From positions 1 to 57,557 of the forward strand of contig NZ_SLZG01000028.1 of assembly GCF_004341625.1 (NCBI RefSeq): 57,557 bases of DNA, given 5' to 3'. The position numbers and the translations under genes are program-made. The notes beneath the pieces were generated by a model. It searched no databases and was not told where the DNA came from. It was given only the letters and a program-made list of their open reading frames with translations. The DNA is from Rhizobium sp. BK376. GTDB lineage: Bacteria; Pseudomonadota; Alphaproteobacteria; Rhizobiales; Rhizobiaceae. Positions 25,206 to 34,114 of this stretch are shown piece after piece (the first letter of the stretch is position 1; every line of letters begins with the position of its first letter).

Positions 25206-25234
25206 GGAGCCGGAGGATTCCCGGCTCCTTTTTC
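25206..25234 (+). terminator. Rho-independent terminator after the acetamidase gene
   Basis: GGAGCCGG (25206-25213) and CCGGCTCC (25221-25228) form a perfect 8-bp stem with a 7-nt loop, followed by TTTTTCT. It starts 6 bases after the stop codon and separates the gene from the convergent binding-protein gene. Confidence 0.85.
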
Positions 25235-25253
25235 TCCATCTTGAGACCGGCTT

Positions 25254-26747
25254 TCACGCCCCCTTGGTGACGCCCTTGAGGCTGATCAATCCGGTCGGCA
25301 GAGGCGTGAAGCCCTTGATATCCTTCGAGAGTACGAAGGGCCACGGCTGATGGTAGAGATAGATGATCGGCAATTCGTCCTGCAGGACGGATTGAGCATC
25401 ATCATAGAGCTTCTTGCGCGCATCGAAATCAGGCGTCACCTTAGCCTGGTTCAGATCCTTGTCGACCTGATCGTTGCAAAGCCCTGCATAATTGAGCCCG
25501 GCCTTGCAGACGACGAAGTCGTGGATATTGCCGTCTGGATCGTAGCGGCCCGACCAACCGGTGAGCAACGCATCGAAATTGCCCTGCTGCGCCTGCTGCA
25601 GCATCGTCGTGAACTCGACCGCGTGGAGCTTGATATCGAAGCCTGCCTCCGCGGCCATCGCCTGGATCATCTCGGCGATCTGCTCGCTGGTCGTCGAATT
25701 GGCAAACATCAGTTCGAACGAGACGCGGTCGACCCCAGCCTCCTTCAGCAGTGCCTTGGCTTTCGCGACATCGCGTGTGGTGACGGGAAACGCCGTGTCG
25801 TGATAGGGGCTGATCGGTGTGAATGGCTGCTGCGCCGGTTCGAACGTGCCCGCGCCGACGACATCGTTGATGACGTTGCGGTCGATCGCCAGCTCCAGCG
25901 CCTGGCGCACGCGCTTGTCCTTTGCCAGCGGCCCGCTGGCGCGGTTGCCATTGCCGACATTGATGGTGATGCCCTGATAGCCGACGCTGGTGATCTGCGC
26001 GAGCTGCAGTGTCGGATCGCTCTTCACCGAGGGAATATCCGTCGGCGCCAGCCGTTCTAGCATGTCGAGCCCGCCCGATTTCAGGTTCGCGAGGCGCACC
26101 GTCGTATCGGGCATGATCATGAAGGTCACCTTGTCGAAATGGTAGTCGGCGGCATTGCGATAGTCCGCGAATTTCTCCAGCGTGATGCTGTAGTTCTGCT
26201 GGCGCGTCACGAACTTATAGGGGCCGGAGCACACCGGCGCGGTGACGGCGCTGTCGAAGCTGGCTGGCGAAAGCATCATCCCGGCGCGGTTCGACAGCTG
26301 CGGCAGCAAGGTGGGATCGGGCTGCTTCAGCTTGATTTTAAAGCTCAGATTATCGAGAACATCAACGCTGACGACCGATTGCAGCTCCGATTTGCGCATG
26401 CTGTCCGGCATGGTTCGCGCTCGGTCTAGATTGGCTTTGACGGCTGCGGCATCGATCGGCTTTTCGTCGTGAAACTTGAGATTGGGCAGCAGCGTCATCG
26501 TCAGTTCGGTTTTGTCGGCACTCCACGACCATTTTTCCACAAGCTCGGGCTTCGCTTCCAGATCCGCGCCGACCGCGACCAAGCTGTCGCACAGCGATTC
26601 AAAAACGACTTCGCCGACGAAGGTGCGCGAGCGCGCGGGGTCGAGGCCGTCGAGATCGTCCTGAAGGCCGATCTTCAATTCGCTGGCCGAGGCGCCGCTC
26701 GCAAGCAGCATCGCTCCCATGATTGGAAGCAGATAAGAAAATCTCAT
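25254..26747 (-). CDS. Family-5 ABC transporter substrate-binding protein, orphan
   Basis: This is a 497-residue periplasmic binding protein with a Sec signal peptide (LLPIMGAMLLASGASA). Family-5 motifs are WSWSADKTELTMTLLPNLKF, then HDEKPIDAAAVKANLDRA, RVRQALELAIDRNVIND and GRYDPDGNIHDF. No permease or ATPase adjoins it, so it must use a transporter encoded elsewhere, or the operon has been lost. A badly decayed paralogue lies just upstream in opposite orientation (27090-28406). It is convergent with the acetamidase, which may or may not act on its cargo. The gene itself shows no lesion. Confidence 0.9.
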   Translation of the reverse strand: MRFSYLLPIMGAMLLASGASASELKIGLQDDLDGLDPARSRTFVGEVVFESLCDSLVAVGADLEAKPELVEKWSWSADKTELTMTLLPNLKFHDEKPIDAAAVKANLDRARTMPDSMRKSELQSVVSVDVLDNLSFKIKLKQPDPTLLPQLSNRAGMMLSPASFDSAVTAPVCSGPYKFVTRQQNYSITLEKFADYRNAADYHFDKVTFMIMPDTTVRLANLKSGGLDMLERLAPTDIPSVKSDPTLQLAQITSVGYQGITINVGNGNRASGPLAKDKRVRQALELAIDRNVINDVVGAGTFEPAQQPFTPISPYHDTAFPVTTRDVAKAKALLKEAGVDRVSFELMFANSTTSEQIAEMIQAMAAEAGFDIKLHAVEFTTMLQQAQQGNFDALLTGWSGRYDPDGNIHDFVVCKAGLNYAGLCNDQVDKDLNQAKVTPDFDARKKLYDDAQSVLQDELPIIYLYHQPWPFVLSKDIKGFTPLPTGLISLKGVTKGA

Positions 26748-27089
26748 TACGCTCTCCTAATTGCTGGCTGAATATGGTCTTGACAGGAGCCGGCGCTTGG
26801 TTTTGCCGCGGGCAATAACAGCGGCTGCCCTGCCCCATCGTCGTACGCAAGATATGCACGTCATACGTCCGCGCATTGGTCGACAAACCGTCCTGCCAAG
26901 TAAAACGGAACGGCGTGTCAAAAGCCAAATTTCGGGACGTGCCCGTGGGTCACGCAAATGGCGTGCCAGATATCCAAGCCTTTAATAAGGAAATTCCAAA
27001 ATTCATTTCTCCGTTATTCCTAAAAACCAGGCCGCGCCCTGGTCTGTGCAAATCCGAACGCGCATGCTAGTAGCCCTGACGTGAATTTC
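26748..27089. other. Gap between the two binding-protein genes
   Basis: No gene is supported here. The start-proximal part should carry the promoter of the binding-protein gene at 26747, but I could not identify confident -35 and -10 boxes. Confidence 0.4.
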
Positions 27090-28406
27090 TTGGTCCTTGC
27101 GGCTTATGTGACAAGCTGGTCGACATCACCCCGGATGGAAAGCTTCAGCCGCGGTTCTCGACCACTGGAGCTGGTCGCCCGACAATCTGACGCTCACGCC
27201 TAAGTTTCGAGACCACGTTTTTTTCGGGACGGCGCGTCGATGAACGCGGCGGGATCAACCTCGATCGGTAGCGCAATGATCCTATCTCCTGGCGGAAATT
27301 CGAGCTGAAGCCCGTCGCAATGCCGTCGATCCCTCGACTGTCCCATCAAGCTGAACCAGGCGTACGCGCCGCTCGTCAGCGTGCTCCCAACCGCGGCGGT
27401 CCCTTCGAATTCGCCGATCGCGTTTCGCAGGATCACTCACGTTGAAGCGGTTCGATCGCTATTGGAACGCCGCCCCCATCTCGCCGCATTCCGTGGCCTA
27501 CCGCATGATCCCGGACGATAGCGTCCGGCTCATCCGTCTACGCTCGGGCGAATCCAGACTTGATCCAGCGGCTTTCGCCGAGCGATATGGCGACCGTCGC
27601 TGGCGATGCCCGTCTGAGGGTCATCCAAGAGGCCTTCGACGGCTTTCGACCTAATTTCCATTAACGTCAATCAGGGCGACACGGCGCAGAAATCCTCTGG
27701 GCATGGATCCCGGGTGGGCCAGGCATTCGAGCTTTCGCTGGACCTCGACGCCCTCAACCAGGTGACCTATGAGGGCCTGTTCGTGCCGGCAAGCCAGACA
27801 GAACCTGTCGGAATGCAGTTCTATGACAAGGCGCACCTCATGCGGCGAGACGTCGAAAAGCAGAAGGCGCTGCTGGCGCAGACAGGGACGCCGAGCCCGT
27901 CCTTCACGCTTCCGTCGCCAATAGCCCGACGCTGGAGCAGATCGGCCAGATGATTCAGTCGATGGCATCGGAGGCGGCTTCAACGGCAAAATTCAGACGC
28001 TGGAATCCTCGACGCTCGCCGTAAACTCGGACGCCGGAAATATCAGGCCTCCATGGCGATCTGGAGCGGACGACCGGATCCCGATGGCAATATCAGCCCC
28101 TGGATCACCTGCGACGGATACCTGAACTGGGGGCATTATTGCAACGCCGATCTCGACAAGATCCTGATGCAGGCATGGCAGACGACCGATGCCAGCGAAC
28201 GGGCCAAGCTCTATTCGCGGCGACCACCATCTACTTGCGGACACGCCGATTATCCTCCTTTACTACTATAAGTCGCTATGGTCAGCCAAGAAAAATGTCG
28301 ACGGCGTCGTCCCCGTCCCCGACGGGCTGATCCGTCTGCAGGGCGTGAACAAACGACCTCGGGCTGACGATTTCCTCAACGCATCAGAACGACGATGCGC
28401 CTCCTG
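27090..28406 (+). pseudogene. Decayed family-5 substrate-binding protein
   Basis: Fragments of a family-5 binding protein run along the plus strand in changing frames: CDKLVDITPDGKLQPRF near 27105, FDRYWNAAP and YRMIPDDSVRLIRLRSGES at 27445-27560, a central piece AFELSLDLDALNQVTYEGL at 27720-27780, WSGRPDPDGNISPWITCDGY at about 28063-28122 and LLYYYKSLWSAKKNVDGVV near 28260-28310. They match the order of the intact paralogue at 25254-26747. Several indels and in-frame stops interrupt it, and the N-terminal signal peptide is missing. Confidence 0.82.
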
Positions 28407-28447
28407 AAGGCAAACCAAGGCGAGGATTTAATCGCAACGCATAATAA

Positions 28448-28471
28448 TTGTGCGAATGCAAAATTGCACAA
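28448..28471. promoter_or_regulatory. Inverted repeat TTGTGC-N12-GCACAA
   Basis: TTGTGC (28448-28453) and GCACAA (28466-28471) are a perfect 6-bp inverted repeat in an AT-rich stretch, the first of three such elements upstream of the operon starting at 28861. Confidence 0.35.
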
Positions 28472-28508
28472 AAAAGCGTTTGACGGGCGATCAGGATATG
28501 CAATCAAT

Positions 28509-28530
28509 TGAACCAATCAAAATTGGTTCA
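28509..28530. promoter_or_regulatory. Inverted repeat TGAACCAAT-N4-ATTGGTTCA
   Basis: The arms TGAACCAAT (28509-28517) and ATTGGTTCA (28522-28530) are perfectly complementary over 9 bp. The symmetry and AT-rich context suggest a protein-binding site; no regulator gene adjoins. Confidence 0.5.
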
Positions 28531-28748
28531 CTCCTTCCAGGAATTTCAAGGGGCACCTTGCGGGACAATCTTGGACTGAAGAAGCGCTTTTGGCCGCTAT
28601 CGCAGTTCACCAAGCTGCGGGCAAAGACCCGCAGGGTTTCGGTCGTTTTCCGGCATCCCCATGAACTGTACTAATATAATCGAGCAGCCCTCCAAACCGT
28701 TCTCTCAACTATAACGGACTGAAGGTTTTTGAGGTCGCGTATAGATTG

Positions 28749-28769
28749 GATTCTGTCGTCTTCAGAATC
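28749..28769. promoter_or_regulatory. Inverted repeat and possible promoter of the amidase operon
   Basis: GATTCTG (28749-28755) and CAGAATC (28763-28769) are perfect 7-bp arms with a 7-bp spacer. TTGACA follows at 28790-28795, a consensus -35 box, but only a weak -10 (around 28813-28820) can be suggested. They lie 66 to 112 bases before the first gene. Confidence 0.4.
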
Positions 28770-28860
28770 AATTTATGGCTTAATCGGCGTTGACACACTT
28801 TCTTACCCATGAAATTGTAACAGCAGATTAATACAGTCCGTGTGGCTTATAGGAACTCCC

Positions 28861-29136
28861 ATGTCTCCTGTTCTCACCGAACCTCCCTTGCCGGAGGCGG
28901 CCAGCCATTACCCCCAGATGCATGAAGGCGACCGAACGCGGATTGCCGAGACACTGGCCAAGGCGGTCTCTCTGCTGCATCCGGAAGGTCTCGATGACGG
29001 CCAATTGCGCGAAATTGCTGCAAATCTCGAGGCGCAGATTGCGAACACTGAAAAGCTTCACCGTTTTGCGCTGACCAACGCGATGGAACCGGCGTTTTCC
29101 ATTCAGCTATATCCGGGCCTGAACGATGACCGATGA
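28861..29136 (+). CDS. AtzG-like (DUF4089-type) small amidase partner
   Basis: The 91-residue helical protein ends with LTNAMEPAFSIQLYPG, echoing the EPA-x-x-F tail of AtzG/DUF4089 proteins. Those bind an amidase-signature enzyme as a small subunit, in a GatC-like manner, as shown for the AtzE-AtzG cyanuric acid pathway complex. Here the gene lies immediately before an amidase and overlaps it by 11 bases, the same order as in atzG-atzE. AGGA precedes the ATG at 28861 by 6 bases. A stable complex is inferred from family and context. The sequence is diverged, so I hold the family assignment with moderate confidence. Confidence 0.65.
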   Translation: MSPVLTEPPLPEAASHYPQMHEGDRTRIAETLAKAVSLLHPEGLDDGQLREIAANLEAQIANTEKLHRFALTNAMEPAFSIQLYPGLNDDR

Positions 29137-30586
29137 CGAGATTGCGTTTCTCTCGATCAGTGAATTGGGACGACTATTGAGGGCCGGAGAGCTTTCACCC
29201 GTTGAACTCGCGAAGCTTTGTCTCTCTCGCCTTGAACACATCGCGCAACCCTTGCGAGCGGTCGTCACTATCATGGAAGAAACAGCGCTCCGTGAGGCAA
29301 TGCTCGCGGAAGCCGAATTGAAAGGCGGTCTCGACCGCGGTCCGCTGCATGGCATTCCCTATGGCTTGAAGGATATTATCGCCGCAGTCGGTGCGCCGAC
29401 CACCTGGGGAGCCGAACCTTTTCGGGATCAGACCTTCGCGCAGGAGGCGACCGTTACACGAAAGCTTCGCGACGCCGGCGCGATCCTCGTGGCCAAGCTT
29501 GCGACGGTCGAGATCGCCGGCGGCATGGGATATAACAACCCGAACGCCTCGCTGACCGGCGCTACGGCAAACCCCTGGAATCCCAGCCGCTGGACCAGCG
29601 GCTCTTCCAGCGGTCCAGCCGCCGCTGTCGCATCCGGCGTGGTCCCATTCGCGATCGGCAGCGATACGAGCGGCTCCATCCTTTTCCCGTCCGCTGTCAC
29701 CGGCACGGCCGGATTGCGGGCGACCTATGGCCGTGTCAGCCGCCTTGGTGCGATGACGCTTTGCTGGACGCTCGATCGCCTCGGCCCCATGTGCCGGAGC
29801 GCAGAAGATTGCGGGCTCGTGCTCGAGGCCATCGCCGGGCATGACGTCAACGATCCTTCCAGCCTTAAGCGCAGCTATCGGTATCACGATCGCCAAAGGC
29901 GCAAGCGTGGCTTCCGCTTCGGTGTCGTGGAAGGATGCTGCGAAGGCGCTCATCCGGACGTCGAGGCCAATTTCCGCAATTCGTTGCATACGCTTGCGGA
30001 CATCGGCACGGTTGAAGAAGTCAGTCTGCCGGATTTCCCCTACGCCGAAGTCGCGCAGGTGGTGACAGCAGCCGAAGCCTATGCGGCGTTCGACGATTTC
30101 GTTGCCGCGGGCCGCACGGTGGAATTAACTGCCCTTAAGGCCGCCGGACTCAGAATGGCCGCCGCCGTTCTCCCTGCTCACGATTACATCCGGGCGCAGC
30201 GGATCAGGCGTGTGATTGCCGAGAGCTTTGCAAAGATCGCCGGCCAGTACGATGCGCTTCTCGCCCCTTCGCTCGGAGCACTTGCGTCCGATATCGACAA
30301 GGATTTCGAATACGGCCTTCCCCGTGCCTCGGGTCGGCGGCCGCTCAATCTGGCCGGCGTTCTGGCGGGCACGCCCACGGTATCGATCATCAACGGCCTT
30401 GGAGAGGGTTGTCTGCCGACCGGCATTCAGTTTGCCGGTTCTGCCCTTCAGGAGAATACCATTTTGGACGCAGCCCATGCTCTGGAGGAAAGGACGCCGC
30501 ACCGGAATTTGCGGCCGAAGATCGCAACGCTTGCGGCCGGTCGGGAGCTTGCGGGCCAATCCGCATCGAAGGGCTCAAAATCATGA
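29126..30586 (+). CDS. Amidase-signature family amidohydrolase (AtzE/GatA-like)
   Basis: This 486-residue serine amidase uses a Ser-cisSer-Lys triad. The triad is visible as Lys82 (YGLKDII), cis-Ser160 in the SGSSSGPAAAVASG glycine/serine loop, and the nucleophile Ser184 in SDTSGSILFPS, with the usual 24-residue spacing between the serines. The second half is normal for the family. It overlaps the AtzG-like gene upstream and the DppB-like permease downstream (ATGA), so it is translationally coupled inside the importer operon. It should cut an amide bond in the imported compound in the cytoplasm; biuret-, peptide- or aryl-amide-type substrates are all possible. Confidence 0.92.
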   Translation: MTDDEIAFLSISELGRLLRAGELSPVELAKLCLSRLEHIAQPLRAVVTIMEETALREAMLAEAELKGGLDRGPLHGIPYGLKDIIAAVGAPTTWGAEPFRDQTFAQEATVTRKLRDAGAILVAKLATVEIAGGMGYNNPNASLTGATANPWNPSRWTSGSSSGPAAAVASGVVPFAIGSDTSGSILFPSAVTGTAGLRATYGRVSRLGAMTLCWTLDRLGPMCRSAEDCGLVLEAIAGHDVNDPSSLKRSYRYHDRQRRKRGFRFGVVEGCCEGAHPDVEANFRNSLHTLADIGTVEEVSLPDFPYAEVAQVVTAAEAYAAFDDFVAAGRTVELTALKAAGLRMAAAVLPAHDYIRAQRIRRVIAESFAKIAGQYDALLAPSLGALASDIDKDFEYGLPRASGRRPLNLAGVLAGTPTVSIINGLGEGCLPTGIQFAGSALQENTILDAAHALEERTPHRNLRPKIATLAAGRELAGQSASKGSKS

Positions 30587-31506
30587 CGAGCTATGTCCTG
30601 AGACGCGTTATTGCGATCGTGGCACTGGCCTTCGGCATCAGTGTCGTTGTCTTCATGATCATCCGCCTCATTCCTGGTGATCCGGTCATAACTTTGCTCG
30701 GGACCAATGCCAGCGATCCGACGGTCGTGGAGCGGTTGCGTACACAGCTCGGCCTCGATAAGCCGCTGATCGTCCAATATTGGCTTTGGATATCCAACGT
30801 CTTCCAGGGCGATTTCGGCTATTCCTATGGCTACCAGCAGTCGGTGAGCTCTCTGCTAGCCGATAATTTCCCCGCCACCATCCAGCTGACCATCGCCGGC
30901 CTCGGCCTCTCAGTGATCTTCGGCCTCATCTTCGGTGTCATTGCCGCACTAAGGCGCAATCGCGCCGCCGATACCGCCGTAATGGGTATTGCATTGACCT
31001 TCATGTCGATCCCGAGCTTCTGGCTCGGGCTGCTTCTCATCCTCGCCTTCGCCGTCACCATTCCGTGGTTCGACGTCGTCGGCGGAACGTCGCTCAAGGG
31101 GCTGGTATTGCCGTCTATCACGCTGGCCCTGGGCTCGATCGGCTTCAATGCCCGTTTCGTCCGATCCAGCATCATCGCCGCACAGGTCCAGCGCCACGTC
31201 ATAACCGCTCGCGCGAAGGGCTTGACGCGGTTGCGGGTCTTTTTTCGCCATATCCTTCGCAACGCACTGCTGCCGATCCTGACCATTGTCGGGATACAGG
31301 TTGGCCAGCTTCTCTCGGGCACGGTGATCATCGAGACGGTATTTTCCCGCCCCGGGATCGGCCGGCTCCTCGTACAGTCCATTCTCGCCAAGGACTATCT
31401 GACGGTCCAGGCCGTCGTTCTGATCATCGCCATCATCTATGCGCTGACGAATTTCATCGTCGACCTTCTCTACCCGGTCCTCGACCCTCGAATAGCGAAC
31501 CGATAG
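30583..31506 (+). CDS. Peptide-type ABC transporter permease, DppB-like
   Basis: This channel subunit has 307 residues. I start it at ATG 30583, where ATGA overlaps the amidase stop; the frame from 30409 merely reads through the amidase gene. It has the typical N-terminal helix (LRRVIAIVALAFGISVVVFM), the QLGLDKPLIVQYWLW periplasmic entry, and the EAA-like loop around ARFVRSSIIAAQVQRHVITA and RAKGLTRLRVFFRHILRNAL. The C-terminal FSRPGIGRLLVQSILAKDYL is canonical. Its relatives in the window (8371) share the layout but only modest identity, so this is a separate system, not a recent duplicate. Confidence 0.93.
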   Translation: MTSYVLRRVIAIVALAFGISVVVFMIIRLIPGDPVITLLGTNASDPTVVERLRTQLGLDKPLIVQYWLWISNVFQGDFGYSYGYQQSVSSLLADNFPATIQLTIAGLGLSVIFGLIFGVIAALRRNRAADTAVMGIALTFMSIPSFWLGLLLILAFAVTIPWFDVVGGTSLKGLVLPSITLALGSIGFNARFVRSSIIAAQVQRHVITARAKGLTRLRVFFRHILRNALLPILTIVGIQVGQLLSGTVIIETVFSRPGIGRLLVQSILAKDYLTVQAVVLIIAIIYALTNFIVDLLYPVLDPRIANR

Positions 31507-31520
31507 GCGGAGAAACGACG

Positions 31521-32438
31521 ATGAGCATAGACGCGAACATGTCCCATCAGAGCCAGCCGCCAGCCACCAGCAACGCAGCGGAAGCAATCTCTCCAAAGCT
31601 CTCCCGAATTAGGACGATCGCAAAGGCCTTCAGCCATCCGAGCCTGCTGATCGGGTCGATTATCTGCATCGTCCTTATCTTTCTGGTGGCTGGCGCTCCT
31701 CTGCTGACCTCGATCGATCCCAATGCCCAGGATCCGATGGCGACCTTCTCCCCACCGTCGATGGACCATCTGATGGGCGCAGACGCGTTTGGCCGAGACA
31801 TGCTCTCTCGCGTCCTCTATGGCGGTCGCGTCACCATGCTGTCGAGCCTGCTGGTGGTGACTATTTGCGGCGTTGCCGGCACCGCCATCGGCCTGGTCGC
31901 CGGCTATTTCGGCGGCGTTGTCGGCTTCACGATCATGCGTATCGTGGACCTGTTCCTGGCATTTCCCGGCATTCTACTCGCGCTCGCGGTCACCGCCATC
32001 CTGGGGCCGGGCCTGATAAACGGCGTGATCGCCATCGCGGTGGTACTGGTGCCGATCTATGCGCGACTGGTCGAAGGTGCCTCGGCAGAGGTGCGACATC
32101 TGCCCTTCGTCGACGCAGCGACCACGCTCGGATCCGGTCACGGCTGGATCATCATGCGGCATATCCTTCCGAACGTCATGTCTGGCATCATCGTGCTGAC
32201 CACGACCTGGCTCGGCATCGCGGCCCTGTGGATCACCGCCCTTGGCTTCATCGGTCTCGGCGTGCAGCCGCCGACGCCGGAATGGGGCGCCATCCTCAAT
32301 GACGGCCAGACCTACATCACGCTCGCATGGTGGATCACCGTCTTCCCCGGCATCTTCCTCTGTCTCTTCGTCATTGGCGTCAACCTGATCGGCGACGGCT
32401 TGCGTGACGAACTCGATCCGACGCTTGCCAGGAGGTGA
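31521..32438 (+). CDS. Peptide-type ABC transporter permease, DppC-like
   Basis: This second channel subunit has 305 residues. An N-terminal cytoplasmic arm of about 45 residues precedes the first helix (LLIGSIICIVLIFLVAGAPL). The conserved HLMGADAFGRDMLSRVLYGG follows, then the EAA loop (ASAEVRHLPFVDAATTLGSG) and the family's GLGVQPPTPEWGAILND. GGAG precedes the ATG at 31521 by about 8 bases. The gap from the DppB-like gene is 14 bases and the binding protein follows 65 bases after the stop, so all are probably one transcript. Confidence 0.93.
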   Translation: MSIDANMSHQSQPPATSNAAEAISPKLSRIRTIAKAFSHPSLLIGSIICIVLIFLVAGAPLLTSIDPNAQDPMATFSPPSMDHLMGADAFGRDMLSRVLYGGRVTMLSSLLVVTICGVAGTAIGLVAGYFGGVVGFTIMRIVDLFLAFPGILLALAVTAILGPGLINGVIAIAVVLVPIYARLVEGASAEVRHLPFVDAATTLGSGHGWIIMRHILPNVMSGIIVLTTTWLGIAALWITALGFIGLGVQPPTPEWGAILNDGQTYITLAWWITVFPGIFLCLFVIGVNLIGDGLRDELDPTLARR

Positions 32439-32503
32439 GCGCACAGAACCACAGCTTTCGATCAACCAGCAATTATTCGACAATTATAAAGAGGTGTGAG
32501 CAA

Positions 32504-34081
32504 ATGAAAAAACTGATGACGACCTTCGTTGCAGCCGGGAGCCTTGCTTTCGCCGTCACCGCGAATGCGCAAACCGCGGCGCCCAACAAGAACGCCAAAT
32601 TGACCATCGGCTGGGCGGAGCCGGTCGATTCACTCAACCCGGCAACGACCGGCGCCCGCGACGTCGGTCCGATCGATGCCAACATCTTCGACACGCTCGT
32701 CTGGCTGACACCCGATTTTCAGATCACCCCGCATCTCGCGACGAAATGGGCCGTCTCCAATGACGGCAAGACCTATACGTTTACCCTTCGACAGGGCGTG
32801 ACCTTCCATGACGGCACGCAGTTTGATGCCGACGCCGTCGTCGCCAACGTAAAATACATTACCAGCAAGGATACGCAGTCGAAAATATCGATCGGTCTCC
32901 TCGGTCCCTGCACGACAGCAACGGCCGTCGACAAATATACCGTGCAGTTCACCTGCACGACCCCCTATGCTCCCTTCCTGGCGCAGCTTGGCGAACCCTA
33001 CATGGGTATCCAGTCGCCGAAAGCCATTGCGCAGTATGGCAAGGATCTCGGCCTTCATCCGACCGGCACCGGCCCCTTCGAATTCGTCAGCTACCAACCG
33101 GATCAGCGCGTCGTCCTGAAGCGCTACGATGCCTATAATTGGGGACCGGAAGCGGTGAAGCACGCCGGCCCGGCCGATATCGCCGAGGTGACCTTCCAGA
33201 TCGTTCCGAATTCGCAGGCGCGCGTCAGCCAGTTCCAGAGCGGCCAGTCGCAGCTGATGCAGGAGACGCCCGGCGTTTATTGGAACGCTTTTAAGAAGGC
33301 GGGAACTTATGGTGCGCTGCCAGTGCCGATCAGCGGCATGGGCATTTTCGCGCCAATCAACGCCTCGAAATTCCCCACCAGCGATATCGCCGTGCGCAAG
33401 GCGATCATGTACGCCATCGACAAGAAGGGTGTCATCCAGCTCGCCGAGGCCGGCGTCTTCCCGCCGAGCAACACGCCGCTGCAGCAGGGCATGACCGCCT
33501 ACGATGCATCTCTTGAAAATGCCTATCCCTACGATCCGGCCAAGGCCGAGGCGACGCTGAAGGACGGCGGCTGGACGAAGAACGGCGATTTCTGGGAAAA
33601 GGACGGCAAGCGGCTCGCCTTCACCATCAATGCGATCTCGACCGTTCCTTCCTATCCTCTGCTCGCCCAGGCGATGCAGGGCTATCTGCGCAAGGTCGGG
33701 ATGGATGTCCAGGTTCAACAGCTTGCGGTTCCGGCATGGTTGAACGCCAATATCAACGGCGACATGTCGATCACGCCGCTGCAATATATCGCGGTCGACC
33801 CGGATGCGCTGCATTTCTGGTTCCTGCCGGGGCAGTATTTCAACTGGAGCAAATATTCCGATCCGGCGCTGTCGCAGCTGATTAGCCAGGGACAGCAGGA
33901 AGCGGATCCGGCGAAGCGCGTCGATATCTATCATCAGGTGCAGAAGACACTGATGGATCAGGCCGTGATCATGCCGATCCGCCAGAACATCGATCTTGTC
34001 ATGACCTCCAAGAAACTGACGGGCGTCACCTATTCGGGCGGCGGCTTTGAATACCTCTTGCCGGCCTCGCTCGCCGACTGA
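32504..34081 (+). CDS. Family-5 ABC transporter substrate-binding protein
   Basis: This is the periplasmic receptor of the 28.9-38.4 kb system, 525 residues with a Sec signal peptide (KKLMTTFVAAGSLAFAVTANAQ). Family motifs include TKWAVSNDGKTYTFTLRQGV, HDGTQFDADAVVANVKYI, HPTGTGPFEFVSYQ and DIAVRKAIMYAIDKKGV. I start at the ATG at 32504, with GAGGTG about 8 bases before it. Unusually, the gene sits after the permeases rather than first in the operon. Its high expression, normal for binding proteins, would therefore need an internal promoter or mRNA processing; the 65-base gap before it is where such a signal could lie. Confidence 0.93.
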   Translation: MKKLMTTFVAAGSLAFAVTANAQTAAPNKNAKLTIGWAEPVDSLNPATTGARDVGPIDANIFDTLVWLTPDFQITPHLATKWAVSNDGKTYTFTLRQGVTFHDGTQFDADAVVANVKYITSKDTQSKISIGLLGPCTTATAVDKYTVQFTCTTPYAPFLAQLGEPYMGIQSPKAIAQYGKDLGLHPTGTGPFEFVSYQPDQRVVLKRYDAYNWGPEAVKHAGPADIAEVTFQIVPNSQARVSQFQSGQSQLMQETPGVYWNAFKKAGTYGALPVPISGMGIFAPINASKFPTSDIAVRKAIMYAIDKKGVIQLAEAGVFPPSNTPLQQGMTAYDASLENAYPYDPAKAEATLKDGGWTKNGDFWEKDGKRLAFTINAISTVPSYPLLAQAMQGYLRKVGMDVQVQQLAVPAWLNANINGDMSITPLQYIAVDPDALHFWFLPGQYFNWSKYSDPALSQLISQGQQEADPAKRVDIYHQVQKTLMDQAVIMPIRQNIDLVMTSKKLTGVTYSGGGFEYLLPASLAD

Positions 34082-34114
34082 GTGATTGTTGCGTAAACGC
34101 AAGGAGTTCTTGAG

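Noticed and set aside
28790..28820. Confident sigma-70 promoter for the amidase operon
   Set aside because: The TTGACA box is good but no matching -10 lies at 16-18 bp, so only a tentative mention was kept.
28861..29136. Calling the small gene GatC of a tRNA amidotransferase
   Set aside because: The amidase partner sits in an importer operon without GatB, and the C-terminal EPA-x-x tail is closer to AtzG/DUF4089 proteins.
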